Below, piece after piece: positions 15,831 through 23,326 of a stretch of DNA of 37,006 nucleotides. The DNA is taken from the NCBI GenBank assembly GCA_036390995.1, contig DASWAT010000159.1, forward strand, positions 1-37,006, read 5' to 3'. Numbering within the stretch: the stretch's first letter is position 1; each line of letters begins with the position of its first letter. The notes beneath the pieces were generated by a model that did not search any database, was not told the origin of the DNA, and was given only the letters and a program-made list of their open reading frames with translations. This stretch comes from DASQQQ01 sp036390995. GTDB lineage: Bacteria; Actinomycetota; UBA4738; HRBIN12. The translations under genes and the position numbers were made by a program.

Positions 15831-16736
15831 ATGAAGGTCGGGGTGATGCTGCCGCTGTTCTCCGGTAACGCCGCGGAGGTCACGACGTTCGCGCGGAGAG
15901 CCGAAGGATCGGGCTTCGACGGCGTGTTCGGGTTCGACCACCTCCTGCCGCTGCGCCAGCCGCCGGAGCGACCGTCCTTCGAGGTGTACGCCTCGCTCGC
16001 GGCGGTGGCCGCCGCCACCGCGACGATCACCGTTGGAACCCTGGTCACCCGGGCGTCGCTCCGCCCTGCGGGGCTGCTGGCGAAGATGGCGGCCTCGGTT
16101 GACGGCATCAGCGGGGGCCGCCTCACGCTCGCCGTCGGGACCGGCGACGAGCTCAGCAAGCGCGAGCACGACGCCTTCGGCATCCCCTACCGGGAACGAG
16201 AGGTCCGGTACGCACATCTGGCCGACACGGTCCTGGCGCTGCGGGCGCTGTTGCGGGGAGAGGCGTGGGAGGGGAGCGAGCTCGTCCCCGCGGTGGGTGG
16301 TCCGATCCTTCCGCCTCCGCATCGCCCGGGTGGCCCGCCGCTCTGGGTCGGGGGGCTGAGCGAGGCGGTCGTCCGCACCGCCGGGCGTCTGGCGGACGGC
16401 TGGAACGGATGGGGCGTGGGGGAGGAGGGATTCGCCCGCCGAGCGCTACGGCTCCGCGCCGTGGCGGAGGAGGCCGGTCGGATCGTCGCCCCGACGTGGG
16501 GAGGGATCGCCCTCGTTGGCGAGGACCCGGCCGACACGGCGCGGCTGCGGGAGCGGCGCCGTGCGGGGAACCTGGAGTCGGACGTCTGGACCGGCGACGC
16601 CGATGGGTTGGTCGGGTTCCTTTCCCGGCTCGAAGAGGCGGGCGCGACCTGGGCCGTCCTCCTCCTGGCGGGACCCTCCGACCGCCTCGACCTCGTCGCC
16701 GAGCGCGTGCTTCATCGCGTTCGCCAGACGTCATGA
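15831..16736 (+). CDS. LLM-class (luciferase-like) flavin/F420 oxidoreductase, copy 2
   Basis: 301 residues. It parallels copy 1 along its whole length: MKVGVMLPLFSGNAAEVT, GFDGVFGFDHLLPL, TVGTLVTRASLRPAGLLAKM, GGRLTLAVGTGDELS and GGLSEAVVRTAGRLADGWNGWG. Both copies end with an AGATWAVLL/AGAAWAVLV strand and a VAERV helix. The two proteins could form a heterodimer or act on related substrates. Its TGA overlaps the ATG of the 5-formyl-THF cyclo-ligase, so this gene is coupled to folate metabolism at least transcriptionally. Confidence 0.85.
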   Translation: MKVGVMLPLFSGNAAEVTTFARRAEGSGFDGVFGFDHLLPLRQPPERPSFEVYASLAAVAAATATITVGTLVTRASLRPAGLLAKMAASVDGISGGRLTLAVGTGDELSKREHDAFGIPYREREVRYAHLADTVLALRALLRGEAWEGSELVPAVGGPILPPPHRPGGPPLWVGGLSEAVVRTAGRLADGWNGWGVGEEGFARRALRLRAVAEEAGRIVAPTWGGIALVGEDPADTARLRERRRAGNLESDVWTGDADGLVGFLSRLEEAGATWAVLLLAGPSDRLDLVAERVLHRVRQTS

Positions 16737-17314
16737 GCGGCGCGGACCGCCTCAAGCGCGACAAGCGGGCGCTGCGGGCGCGGATCCGGGCCCTCCGTGA
16801 CGCCCTCCCGCCGCCGGACCGCGATCGGTACAGCGCCACGATCGCTCGAGGGCTGTTCGAGCTCCCCGAGATGGTCACCGCGACCACGGTCATGGTCTTC
16901 AGCTCCTTCGGCTCGGAGGTGGACACGGCGCCGATCCTCGAGCGGCTCGTGGCCGAGGGCCGCCATGCGGCCCTGCCGCGGGTGGCGAACGGCGAGGTCG
17001 AGCCGGTCGCATACCGGCCGGGGGGATCGATGCGCGTGGCGTCGTTCGGAGCCATGGAGCCGATCGACGGCGAACCGATACCGCCGGAGGACATCGACGT
17101 CGTGGTGACGCCCGGGGTCGCGTTCGACCGCCGTGGCCACCGGGTCGGGTACGGCGGCGGCTTCTACGACCGCTTCTTCCGCCGGACCCGCCCGGACGTT
17201 GTGCGGGTGGGCATCGGCTTCGGGCTCCAGGTGGTCGACGCGGTCCCGCACGGCGGGGCCGACGTGCCGGTGGACCTGATCGTCACCGACGAGGGCGTGG
17301 TCCGGTGCGGGTGA
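16733..17314 (+). CDS. 5-formyltetrahydrofolate cyclo-ligase
   Basis: 193 residues. Family motifs: N-terminal helix KRALRARIRALRDAL, VMVFSSFGSEVDTAPIL, ALPRV, and the signature GYGGGFYDRFF (~143-153) that binds nucleotide and phosphate. It makes 5,10-methenyl-THF from 5-formyl-THF with ATP, clearing an inhibitory folate that arises when methenyl-THF accumulates. It lies about 1.3 kb upstream of the GcvT-like pair and close to formate-THF ligase, consistent with a local one-carbon cluster. ATGA overlap with the preceding LLM gene; a 10-bp overlap with the following exonuclease gene. Confidence 0.93.
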   Translation: MSGADRLKRDKRALRARIRALRDALPPPDRDRYSATIARGLFELPEMVTATTVMVFSSFGSEVDTAPILERLVAEGRHAALPRVANGEVEPVAYRPGGSMRVASFGAMEPIDGEPIPPEDIDVVVTPGVAFDRRGHRVGYGGGFYDRFFRRTRPDVVRVGIGFGLQVVDAVPHGGADVPVDLIVTDEGVVRCG

Positions 17315-17955
17315 GCCGGCCCGGCCGCAGGGCCCGCCCGTCGCGTCCGCCGTGGGGGGCGCGTCGGGAGGTCTGGGGGCGGGCCCGGTTCGCGTCCCTC
17401 GACTTCGAGACCACGGGGCTCGACTACGAGCGGGACGAGATCGTCTCCTTCGGCGTGGTTCCGGTTCGGGACGGCCGGGTGATCGTCGGCGAGGCCGTCC
17501 ACCAGCTGGTCCGGCCGGCGGTTCCCGCCTCCGCGTCGTCGATGACGGTCCACGAGATCCTGCCGCGGGACCTCGCCGGCGCGCCACCCATCTCCCGGGC
17601 CCGGGAGGCGCTGCGCCGAGCTCTCCACGAGCAGTACGTCCTGGCCTGGTTCGCGGAGGTGGAGATCGCGTTCCTCGCCCGCACGTTCGGTGGGTCGGAG
17701 CGATCGTGGGCCCGCCGGACGGTGGACGTGCGGCAGATCGCCCTGAGCCTGGAGGGACGCGACCAAGGCACCCGGCACACGCTCTCGGCCACGGCGGCCC
17801 GGTATCGGATCCCCGTGTCGTCGCCCCACGAGGCCCTCGACGACGCGATGGTCGCGGCGCAGCTGTTCCTGGTTCTGGCGTCGCGGATGGAGCGCGAAGG
17901 CCGGGGCCGGGTGGAGGACTTCCTCGCGCTCACCCGGACACGCCGCACCGGCTGA
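17305..17955 (+). CDS. DEDDh-like 3'-5' exonuclease with altered second acidic motif
   Basis: 216 residues from GTG 17305. Motif I is SLDFETTGLD (~31-40), MTVHEI is the usual mid-domain element, and motif III is HEALDDAM (~172-179) with His and Asp. The region aligning with motif II (normally HNAxFDxxFL) reads AWFAEVEIAFL. The catalytic Asp is Glu and the preceding His/Asn are lost. Glu might still bind metal, so activity is uncertain. A ~28-residue Arg/Pro-rich N-terminal extension precedes the domain. It overlaps the cyclo-ligase gene by 10 bp. Confidence 0.82.
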   Translation: MRVSRPGRRARPSRPPWGARREVWGRARFASLDFETTGLDYERDEIVSFGVVPVRDGRVIVGEAVHQLVRPAVPASASSMTVHEILPRDLAGAPPISRAREALRRALHEQYVLAWFAEVEIAFLARTFGGSERSWARRTVDVRQIALSLEGRDQGTRHTLSATAARYRIPVSSPHEALDDAMVAAQLFLVLASRMEREGRGRVEDFLALTRTRRTG

Positions 17956-17977
17956 ACCTGCGCCGATGCCCACCGAC

Positions 17978-18007
17978 TTGAACGGCGGATCAAAGCCGTG
18001 CGAGGAT
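17978..18007 (+). promoter_or_regulatory. Candidate promoter for the GcvT-like pair (TTGAAC-N18-GAGGAT)
   Basis: TTGAAC at 17978-17983 and GAGGAT at 18002-18007 have an 18-nt spacer, in the 89-bp gap after the exonuclease gene. The predicted start near 18014 gives a ~30-nt leader containing GGAGG ahead of ATG 18045. Confidence 0.4.
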
Positions 18008-18044
18008 GCGCCGACACCGTTCCGAGCATCTGGAGGCGGGCACG

Positions 18045-19154
18045 ATGAGCGACGAGGAAGCGATCCGCACCGCGTTCCACGAGGTCACCTCGGCCCAGGG
18101 AGGTACGCACGTCGCGGACGGCGGCTGGATGTGGCTCGAGGGGTTCGGCGACCTCCGCCGGGAGTACGACGCCGTCCGGGACGGCGCGGCCGTGTGGGAC
18201 GTCTCGCCGCTCAACAAATGGGACTTCCGGGGGCCCGACGCGCTGCGAGCCGCCCAGCACCTCTTCAGCAACGACGCGATGAGCCTGGAGGTGGGCCAGG
18301 CCCGGTACGGAGCCTTCCTGGACGAGGACGGGCTCATGGTGGACGACGGCACGGTGTTCAACACCGCCCGCGAGGACCACTGCTGGGTCATGACGAACGG
18401 CAAGGACCACCAGGACTACTTCGGCGAGGCCCTGAGGGGCTTCGACGTCGAGTTCGAGTGGATCGCTCCACGGATGCCGCACCTCGGCGTGATCGGCCCG
18501 CGCTCTCGAGACGTGGTGCGATCGCTCACCGACGCGGACGTCGGTGCCCTCAAGTACTTCCGGTTCCTCCCCGAGCCGGTGCCGGTCGGCGGCGTCCCGG
18601 TGTACCTGTCGCGCACCGGGTTCGGCGGCGAGCTCGGCTACGAGCTGTTCCTGACCGACCCGGCCAACGCCGTCGACCTGTGGAACGCCGTGGTCGGCGC
18701 CGGCGCCACCCCGTTCGGCGTCGAGGCCATCGAGATCCTGCGGATCGAGGCCGGCTTGATCGTGACCGATTACGACTACGAGGCGCACCGGCGGACGCCG
18801 TACGACTTCGGTCTCGACCGGCTGGTGGCCCTCGAGGAGCCCGTGGAGTTCTCGGGCAAGGAGAACCTCCGGAAGGTCGCCGCGAACCCCCCGAACCGGT
18901 TCGTCACGCTCCGGTTCGAGGCGGGTGAACTGCCCGAGTACGGCGCCGCCGTGACGAAGGACGGAGCAGATGCCGGAACGCTCACGAGCCCCACCGACAG
19001 CCCGCGGTTCGGCAAGATCGGGCTGGCGGTGGTGCGGAGCGATCTCGGCGCGCCGGGCACGACCGTCGAGGTCGCGCTGGGGGGGGGCACGGTGCCGGCC
19101 ACCGTCGACGTGCTGCCGATCTACGACACGAACAAGGAGCGCCCGCGGGCGTAG
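18045..19154 (+). CDS. GcvT-like tetrahydrofolate-dependent (amino)methyltransferase, copy 1
   Basis: 369 residues, ATG 18045 with GGAGG upstream. Aminomethyltransferase fold: VWDVSPLNKWDFRGPDA, SNDAMSLEVGQARYGAFLDE, the catalytic-Asp segment GLMVDDGTVF, the folate-binding SRTGFGGELGYEL, and the Arg in EILRIEAGLIV. All three key acidic/basic positions of E. coli GcvT seem kept. No gcvH or gcvP is nearby and a second copy follows, so this is more likely a stand-alone demethylase, moving a methyl or methylene group from an N-, O- or S-methyl compound to THF, than part of the glycine cleavage system. It sits beside formate-THF ligase and formate dehydrogenase genes. Substrate unknown. Confidence 0.88.
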   Translation: MSDEEAIRTAFHEVTSAQGGTHVADGGWMWLEGFGDLRREYDAVRDGAAVWDVSPLNKWDFRGPDALRAAQHLFSNDAMSLEVGQARYGAFLDEDGLMVDDGTVFNTAREDHCWVMTNGKDHQDYFGEALRGFDVEFEWIAPRMPHLGVIGPRSRDVVRSLTDADVGALKYFRFLPEPVPVGGVPVYLSRTGFGGELGYELFLTDPANAVDLWNAVVGAGATPFGVEAIEILRIEAGLIVTDYDYEAHRRTPYDFGLDRLVALEEPVEFSGKENLRKVAANPPNRFVTLRFEAGELPEYGAAVTKDGADAGTLTSPTDSPRFGKIGLAVVRSDLGAPGTTVEVALGGGTVPATVDVLPIYDTNKERPRA

Positions 19155-19162
19155 GGGGAGCG

Positions 19163-20263
19163 ATGGCCGACGAGCCGGTGCGTTCGATCTGGCACGAGAT
19201 CCAGGAACGGCAGGGCGCCACCTTCGAGGACTTCGACGGCTGGCTGTGGACGGCGTCGTTCGGGGACGTCGGCGCCGAGTACGAAGCGATCCGCAAGGGC
19301 GTCGCGATGTGGGACGTCTATCCCCTGGTGAAGTGGGACGTGCGCGGCGCCGATGCGCTCCGGGCCTCCCAGCGGATCTTCACGAACGATGTGATGTCGG
19401 TGGAGGCCGGGCAGGTGCGGTACGGGGCCTTCGTGGACGAGACCGGGCAGATGGTCGACGACGGAACCGTCTACAAGCTCGCCGACGAACACTGCTGGGT
19501 CATGACGAACAACACCGGCTACGAGGACTGGTTCGCCGAGGTCTTCGCCGGGATGGACGTGTCTTTGGAGAACCGCACCACCGAGATGCCGCTGCTCTCG
19601 GTCCAGGGCCCGCGGTCTCGCGAGGTGATGCAGACCCTGACCGACGCGGACCTGTCCTCGCTGAGGTACTTCCGGTTCTGGCCCGAGCGGGTGAAGGTCG
19701 CGGGGATCGATGCCTGGGTCCTGCGCACCGGCTTCTCGGGGGAGCTCGGCTTCGAGATGATCGCGGATCCGAGGGACGCCGTCGCAATGTGGGAGGCCGT
19801 GCAGGGGGCCGGCGTCACGCCGTTCGGCACCACGGCCGTGGAGATCGCCCGGATCGAGAGCGGGATGATCGTGGCCGGCGTGGAGTACGAGAAGGGGACC
19901 CGATCGCCGTACGACCTCTCGCTCGATCGGCTCGTCGTCCTCGACGCCGACGTCGACTTCCTCGGCAAGGACGTTCTCCGGCGGATCGCGGCGAACCCGC
20001 CGAACCGGTTCAAGACGCTGCGGGTCCGGGGAACGGGCGTGCCGGAGTACGGTGCCGCGGTGACGAGGGGCGGGCAGGAGATCGGCACGATGACCAGCGT
20101 CACCGACAGCCCGCTGTTCGGTGTGATCGGGCTTGCCGTGCTGGACGCGAACCATTCGGCCGACGGCACGCACGTGGAGGTCGCCCTCGGCGAGGGGACC
20201 GCCCCGGCCACGGTGGACGTGCTGTCGGTGTACGACCCCAACAAGGAGCGGCCCCGCTCCTAG
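19163..20263 (+). CDS. GcvT-like tetrahydrofolate-dependent (amino)methyltransferase, copy 2
   Basis: 366 residues, ATG 19163 with a G-rich ribosome site in an 8-bp gap after copy 1. By eye about half the residues match copy 1: MWDVYPLVKWDVRGADAL, TNDVMSVEAGQVRYGAF, GQMVDDGTVY, LRTGFSGELGFEM, ARIESGMIV, and the shared tail YDPNKERPRS (copy 1: YDTNKERPRA). Differences cluster in 140-165 and 235-250, the likely substrate side. The conserved Asp and Arg argue both are active. The pair may form a heteromer or handle successive methyl groups of one substrate. Confidence 0.88.
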   Translation: MADEPVRSIWHEIQERQGATFEDFDGWLWTASFGDVGAEYEAIRKGVAMWDVYPLVKWDVRGADALRASQRIFTNDVMSVEAGQVRYGAFVDETGQMVDDGTVYKLADEHCWVMTNNTGYEDWFAEVFAGMDVSLENRTTEMPLLSVQGPRSREVMQTLTDADLSSLRYFRFWPERVKVAGIDAWVLRTGFSGELGFEMIADPRDAVAMWEAVQGAGVTPFGTTAVEIARIESGMIVAGVEYEKGTRSPYDLSLDRLVVLDADVDFLGKDVLRRIAANPPNRFKTLRVRGTGVPEYGAAVTRGGQEIGTMTSVTDSPLFGVIGLAVLDANHSADGTHVEVALGEGTAPATVDVLSVYDPNKERPRS

Positions 20264-20285
20264 CCTGGCCGCCGGCGGGCCGGGT

Positions 20286-20297
20286 CGTGGCACCACG
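20286..20297. repeat. Small palindrome CGTGG-CA-CCACG
   Basis: A perfect 5-bp inverted repeat with a 2-nt centre, 22 bp after the stop of GcvT copy 2 and just ahead of the 13-bp inverted repeat. It may contribute to a terminator or operator; there is no T-tract. Confidence 0.4.
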
Positions 20298-20313
20298 GCG
20301 GTCCGTCCGGTAT

Positions 20314-20343
20314 CCTTCGAATCACACGCTTGTGATTCGAAGG
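20314..20343 (+). promoter_or_regulatory. Perfect 13-bp inverted repeat covering the ribosome site of the next gene
   Basis: The arms are CCTTCGAATCACA (20314-20326) and TGTGATTCGAAGG (20331-20343), with a CGCT loop. The arms are fully complementary and unusually AT-rich for this genome. The 3' arm includes most of the AAGGAG Shine-Dalgarno sequence (20340-20345) of the zinc-ribbon gene at 20351. As RNA this is a strong hairpin that would hide the ribosome site; as DNA it is a good dimeric-repressor operator. TATCCT (20311-20316) overlaps it as a possible -10. There is no T-tract, so it is not a typical terminator. Confidence 0.75.
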
Positions 20344-20350
20344 AGCCCAG

Positions 20351-20542
20351 ATGCACACGTGCGCGCCGCCGAAGGATGCCGACCCGAGGGCCCAGACGCT
20401 CTGGGTCTGTCCGCAGTGCGGATCCGTGTGGGAGGCGGTGCCCGAGCGGGGCGGGATCTTCGACTTCGAGCGCGGCGACGTCGTCTCTCGCGCCGAATGG
20501 ATCCTCCTCGAAGAGGGCTCCTGGACCACCCTGGCCGGTTGA
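20351..20542 (+). CDS. 63-residue zinc-ribbon-like protein, unknown function
   Basis: Starts MHTCAPPKDADPRAQT, with a VCPQCGSVWEAVPERGG segment (~19-35). One clear CxxC knuckle is present (C20, C23). The only other cysteine is Cys4, so a full four-Cys ribbon is not encoded; His2 and Cys4 might complete a site. The second half is acidic and aromatic (FDFERGDVVSRAEWILLEEGSW). G/C at third codon positions supports a real gene. It sits between the GcvT-like pair and the convergent formate-THF ligase gene and has its own hairpin-covered ribosome site. It may be a small regulator or metal sensor, but no function can be assigned. Confidence 0.72.
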   Translation: MHTCAPPKDADPRAQTLWVCPQCGSVWEAVPERGGIFDFERGDVVSRAEWILLEEGSWTTLAG

Positions 20543-20592
20543 CCGAACGCCCGCCAGACCGACGGCGCGGGGGCTTCCGGTGGGGTAGCCGC

Positions 20593-22263
20593 TCAGAACA
20601 GGCCGATGGTGCGGCCGTGCTCGTCGATGTCCACGCCCGTGAAGTTCGGGGTCCTTCCCAGGCCGGGCATCTGCTGCATGTCGCCGCAGAGCACCACCAC
20701 GAAGCCAGCGCCGGCCGAGGGAACCACGCTGCGGACCGGGAGCCGGAACCCCGTGGGACGGTTCAGGAGCGCCGGGTCGTGCGAGAGCGAGAGGTGGGTC
20801 TTGGCCATGCAGACCGGGGCCTCGCCGAGGCCGAGGGCATCGAGGCGTGCGAGGCCCTTCTCGGCCTCCGGGAGGACGTCGATGCCGTCGGCGCCGTAGA
20901 GCTTGACGGCGATGGCCTCGATCTGATCGCGGACCGGCATCCCCGGGCGCGTGAGCGGCGAGAACGTGCTCGGCTTCTCGCACGCCTCCACCACGGCCTC
21001 CGCCAGGCCCGCCGCGCCGGCGCCCCCTCGAGCGAAGCCCTCGTTGAGCACCACCCGCTCGGCCCCGACCCTCGTCGCCTGCTCCTCGATCAGCTCGAGC
21101 TCGGCGTCGGTGTCGGTGGGGAATCGGTTGATCGAGACCACGCAGGGGACCCCGTACGCGCGGACGATCTCGACGTGGGCGGCGAGGTTCTGCGTGCCGG
21201 CGCGGAGCGCGTCGAGGTTCTCGGTGCCGAGTTGCTCGAACGGCACGCCTCCGTGGGACTTCAGCGCACGGCCCGTGGTCACCAGGACAGCAGCGCTGGG
21301 GGCGAATCCCCCGAACCCGCACACGATGTCGCAGAACTTCTGGAACCCAAGATCGGAGCCGAACCCGGATTCCGTGACGACGTAATCGGCCAGCTTCAGC
21401 GCGATGCGGTCGGCCACGATCGAGTTGTTCGCGTGCGCGATGTTGCCGAACGGGCCGGCGTGGATGAGCACCGGCTGGCCCTCGAGGGTCTGCACGAGGT
21501 TCGGGCGCATGGCGTCGCGCATGATCACGGTCATCGCTCCCGCTGCACGGAGATCCTCTGCCGTCACCGGCTCGCCCCCACGGGTCTCGGCCACGACGAT
21601 CCTGCCCAGGCGCCGCCGGAGGTCGCCCAGGTCGGAGGCGAGCGCGAGGATGGCCATGATCTCCGAGGCGGCCGTGATCACGAACGAGGCCTCGCGGGGA
21701 ACACCGTGCGCCTTCCCTCCCAGGCCGAGCACCGTGTACCGCAGCTCGCGGTCGTTCACGTCGAGGGTGCGCGGCCACGTGATGGTGGCCGGGTCGATGT
21801 CGAAGGGGTTGCCGTGGTAGATCGATGCGTCGAGGGCCGCGGCCAGCAGGTTGTGCGCCGCGGCGACGGCGTGGAAGTCGCCGTTCAGGTGGAGGTTGAT
21901 CTCCTCCATGGGAACGACCTGCGCGTACCCGCCGCCGGTGCCGCCCCCTTTGATGCCGAACACGGGGCCCATCGACGGCTCGCGCAGGCACAGCATCGCC
22001 TTCCTGCCGATGTGCCCGAGGCCCTGCGTCAGCGAGACCGAGGTGGTGGTCTTGCCCTCGCCGGCCTTCGTCGGCGTGATCGCCGTGACGATGACCAGCT
22101 TGCCGTCGGGCCGGTCCCGCAGGCGTTCGAGCACCGAGAGGGAGACCTTGCCCCGGTCGCGTCCGTAGGGCTCCAGCTCGTCCTCCGCGATCCCGGCCGC
22201 CTTCGCGACCTCGGCGATGGGCAGAAGGACGGCCTCTTGGGCGATCTCCAGTCCGCTCTTCAT
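20593..22263 (-). CDS. fhs: Formate-tetrahydrofolate ligase
   Basis: 556 residues, the usual length. N-terminal MKSGLEIAQEAVLLPI, P-loop-like TPTKAGEGKTTTSV (~63-76), REPSMGPVFGIKGGGTGGG, GNPFDIDP, HAGPFGNIAHANNS, and the TESGFGSDLGFQKF core motif are all intact. It forms 10-formyl-THF from formate, THF and ATP, and can run backwards to release formate and make ATP. The opposite-strand neighbours (GcvT-like enzymes and formate dehydrogenase) make the reverse, formate-releasing direction plausible. The ATG at 22263 is chosen because GGAGG lies 8 nt upstream; an ATG at 22293 would add 10 residues. It is divergent from fdhD across 114 bp. Confidence 0.96.
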   Translation of the reverse strand: MKSGLEIAQEAVLLPIAEVAKAAGIAEDELEPYGRDRGKVSLSVLERLRDRPDGKLVIVTAITPTKAGEGKTTTSVSLTQGLGHIGRKAMLCLREPSMGPVFGIKGGGTGGGYAQVVPMEEINLHLNGDFHAVAAAHNLLAAALDASIYHGNPFDIDPATITWPRTLDVNDRELRYTVLGLGGKAHGVPREASFVITAASEIMAILALASDLGDLRRRLGRIVVAETRGGEPVTAEDLRAAGAMTVIMRDAMRPNLVQTLEGQPVLIHAGPFGNIAHANNSIVADRIALKLADYVVTESGFGSDLGFQKFCDIVCGFGGFAPSAAVLVTTGRALKSHGGVPFEQLGTENLDALRAGTQNLAAHVEIVRAYGVPCVVSINRFPTDTDAELELIEEQATRVGAERVVLNEGFARGGAGAAGLAEAVVEACEKPSTFSPLTRPGMPVRDQIEAIAVKLYGADGIDVLPEAEKGLARLDALGLGEAPVCMAKTHLSLSHDPALLNRPTGFRLPVRSVVPSAGAGFVVVLCGDMQQMPGLGRTPNFTGVDIDEHGRTIGLF

Positions 22264-22377
22264 CCGGTCGGCCTCCACTGACCCACGGTTCAAACGCGCC
22301 GCTCAGGATACCCCTCCCCAGCGCGGCCACGTCTGACCGCAGGTCACGGGTCGAATCTTCACCGTGGAGGTCGGATA
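22264..22377. promoter_or_regulatory. Divergent control region fhs / fdhD
   Basis: This 114-bp gap holds the leaders of both genes. On the minus strand TATCCT (22310-22305) is a likely -10 for fhs with a ~35-nt leader; its -35 is weak. On the plus strand GGAGG (22366-22370) is the fdhD ribosome site, 7 nt before ATG 22378. No clear operator is seen. The shared region suggests co-regulation of formate activation and oxidation. Confidence 0.5.
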
Positions 22378-23229
22378 ATGTCGCCTATGGCGCAGGCCGT
22401 CCCCATCCGGCGAAACGTCGCGCGCACCCGCGTGCTGGCGGTCCGGCGGGATCGGGCCCACGAACGTCCCGACCGGCTGGCCGCCGAGGAGCCCATGGAG
22501 ATCCGGGTCGAGGGCCCCGCCCAGGAGCCCGTGTCTGTGGCCGTGACCATGCGGACGCCGGGAGGCGATTTCGAGCTCGCGGTCGGGTTCCTGCTGACCG
22601 AGGGCCTGATCGCCGGCCGGGGCGACGTCCGAACCGTGAGCTACTGCGAGGACTTCGATCCCGGCGACCAGCGGTACAACGTGGTCACGGTCGGACTCGC
22701 GGTGCCGTTCGACCGCGCACGGCTCTCGCGCAACTTCTACGCCACCTCCTCGTGCGGGATCTGCGGGAAGGCGGCCCTCGAGCACGTGGAGGTTCGGTGC
22801 GCGCCGGTGGGACCGGGTCCGACCGTCGGATCCGCGGTCATCGCCGGGCTGCCCGAGGAGCTCCGCCGCGTCCAGCGGGTGTTCGACGAGACGGGCGGAC
22901 TGCACGCGGCCGGGCTGTTCACGCCAGGCGGGGAGCTCCTGTCGATGCGGGAGGACGTCGGCCGCCACAACGCCGTGGACAAGGTGGTGGGAGAGGCCCT
23001 CCTCGCGGGCGAGCTGCCGCTCTCGGAGCGGATCCTGCTGGTGTCCGGGCGGGCGTCGTTCGAGATCGTCCAGAAGGCCGCCGTGGCGGGGATCCCGATC
23101 GTGGCCGCCGTCTCGGCCCCCTCCTCGCTGGCGGTCGAGGCCGCGGACCGCTTCGGCATGACGGTGGCGGGGTTCCTCCGCGGCGACCGCTTCAACGTCT
23201 ACACGCATCCCGAGCGGATCGCGGTCTGA
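22378..23229 (+). CDS. fdhD: Formate dehydrogenase accessory sulfurtransferase FdhD
   Basis: 283 residues. The redox/persulfide motif CGICG (C126, C129) and the signature EDVGRHNAVDKVVGEALL (~198-215) are intact, followed by LVSGRASFEIVQKAAVAGIPIV. FdhD takes sulfur from a cysteine desulfurase and delivers it to the Mo/W-bis-MGD cofactor. The terminal sulfido ligand it installs is essential for formate dehydrogenase. It is the first gene of the formate dehydrogenase cluster and lies 97 bp upstream of the catalytic gene. ATG 22378 is supported by GGAGG; ATG 22387 is an alternative. A long basic N-terminal region (~1-35) precedes the core. Confidence 0.96.
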   Translation: MSPMAQAVPIRRNVARTRVLAVRRDRAHERPDRLAAEEPMEIRVEGPAQEPVSVAVTMRTPGGDFELAVGFLLTEGLIAGRGDVRTVSYCEDFDPGDQRYNVVTVGLAVPFDRARLSRNFYATSSCGICGKAALEHVEVRCAPVGPGPTVGSAVIAGLPEELRRVQRVFDETGGLHAAGLFTPGGELLSMREDVGRHNAVDKVVGEALLAGELPLSERILLVSGRASFEIVQKAAVAGIPIVAAVSAPSSLAVEAADRFGMTVAGFLRGDRFNVYTHPERIAV

Positions 23230-23287
23230 GCGGGCGCCGGCCGCGCGGCGCGACGGCGCCTCGGGGCCCGGGGATCGAACGGGAAGA

Positions 23288-23318
23288 TAGGATTCGGCCA
23301 AGCGGTGCAGGAAGGAGG
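23288..23318 (+). promoter_or_regulatory. -10 element and strong ribosome site for the catalytic FDH gene
   Basis: TAGGAT at 23288-23293 predicts a start near 23301. AGGAAGGAGG at 23309-23318 is one of the strongest ribosome sites in the window and fixes the start at ATG 23327, 8 nt downstream. This matters because the start defines a catalytic subunit without its usual N-terminal [4Fe-4S] domain. Confidence 0.6.
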
Positions 23319-23326
23319 CCAGCTCG

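Noticed and set aside
11166..16322. A 5.2-kb open frame on the minus strand
   Set aside because: It is antisense to seven well-supported genes. In very high GC DNA the antisense frame opposite third positions rarely meets stops. The translation is Arg/Pro/His-rich without domains.
18045..20263. Calling the pair glycine cleavage T proteins (gcvT)
   Set aside because: No gcvH or gcvP is in the window, two copies are present, and the adjacent genes concern formate; the more general family name is safer.
20264..20350. Rho-independent terminator after the GcvT pair
   Set aside because: The strong inverted repeat lacks a following T-tract and overlaps the next gene's ribosome site, so control of that gene fits better.
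18970..22281. Long open frame on the plus strand (and a similar one on the minus strand, 19121-22330)
   Set aside because: Both cross genes in the wrong frame or strand (GcvT copy 2, fhs) and show low-complexity Arg/Gly/Ala composition with no recognisable domain.
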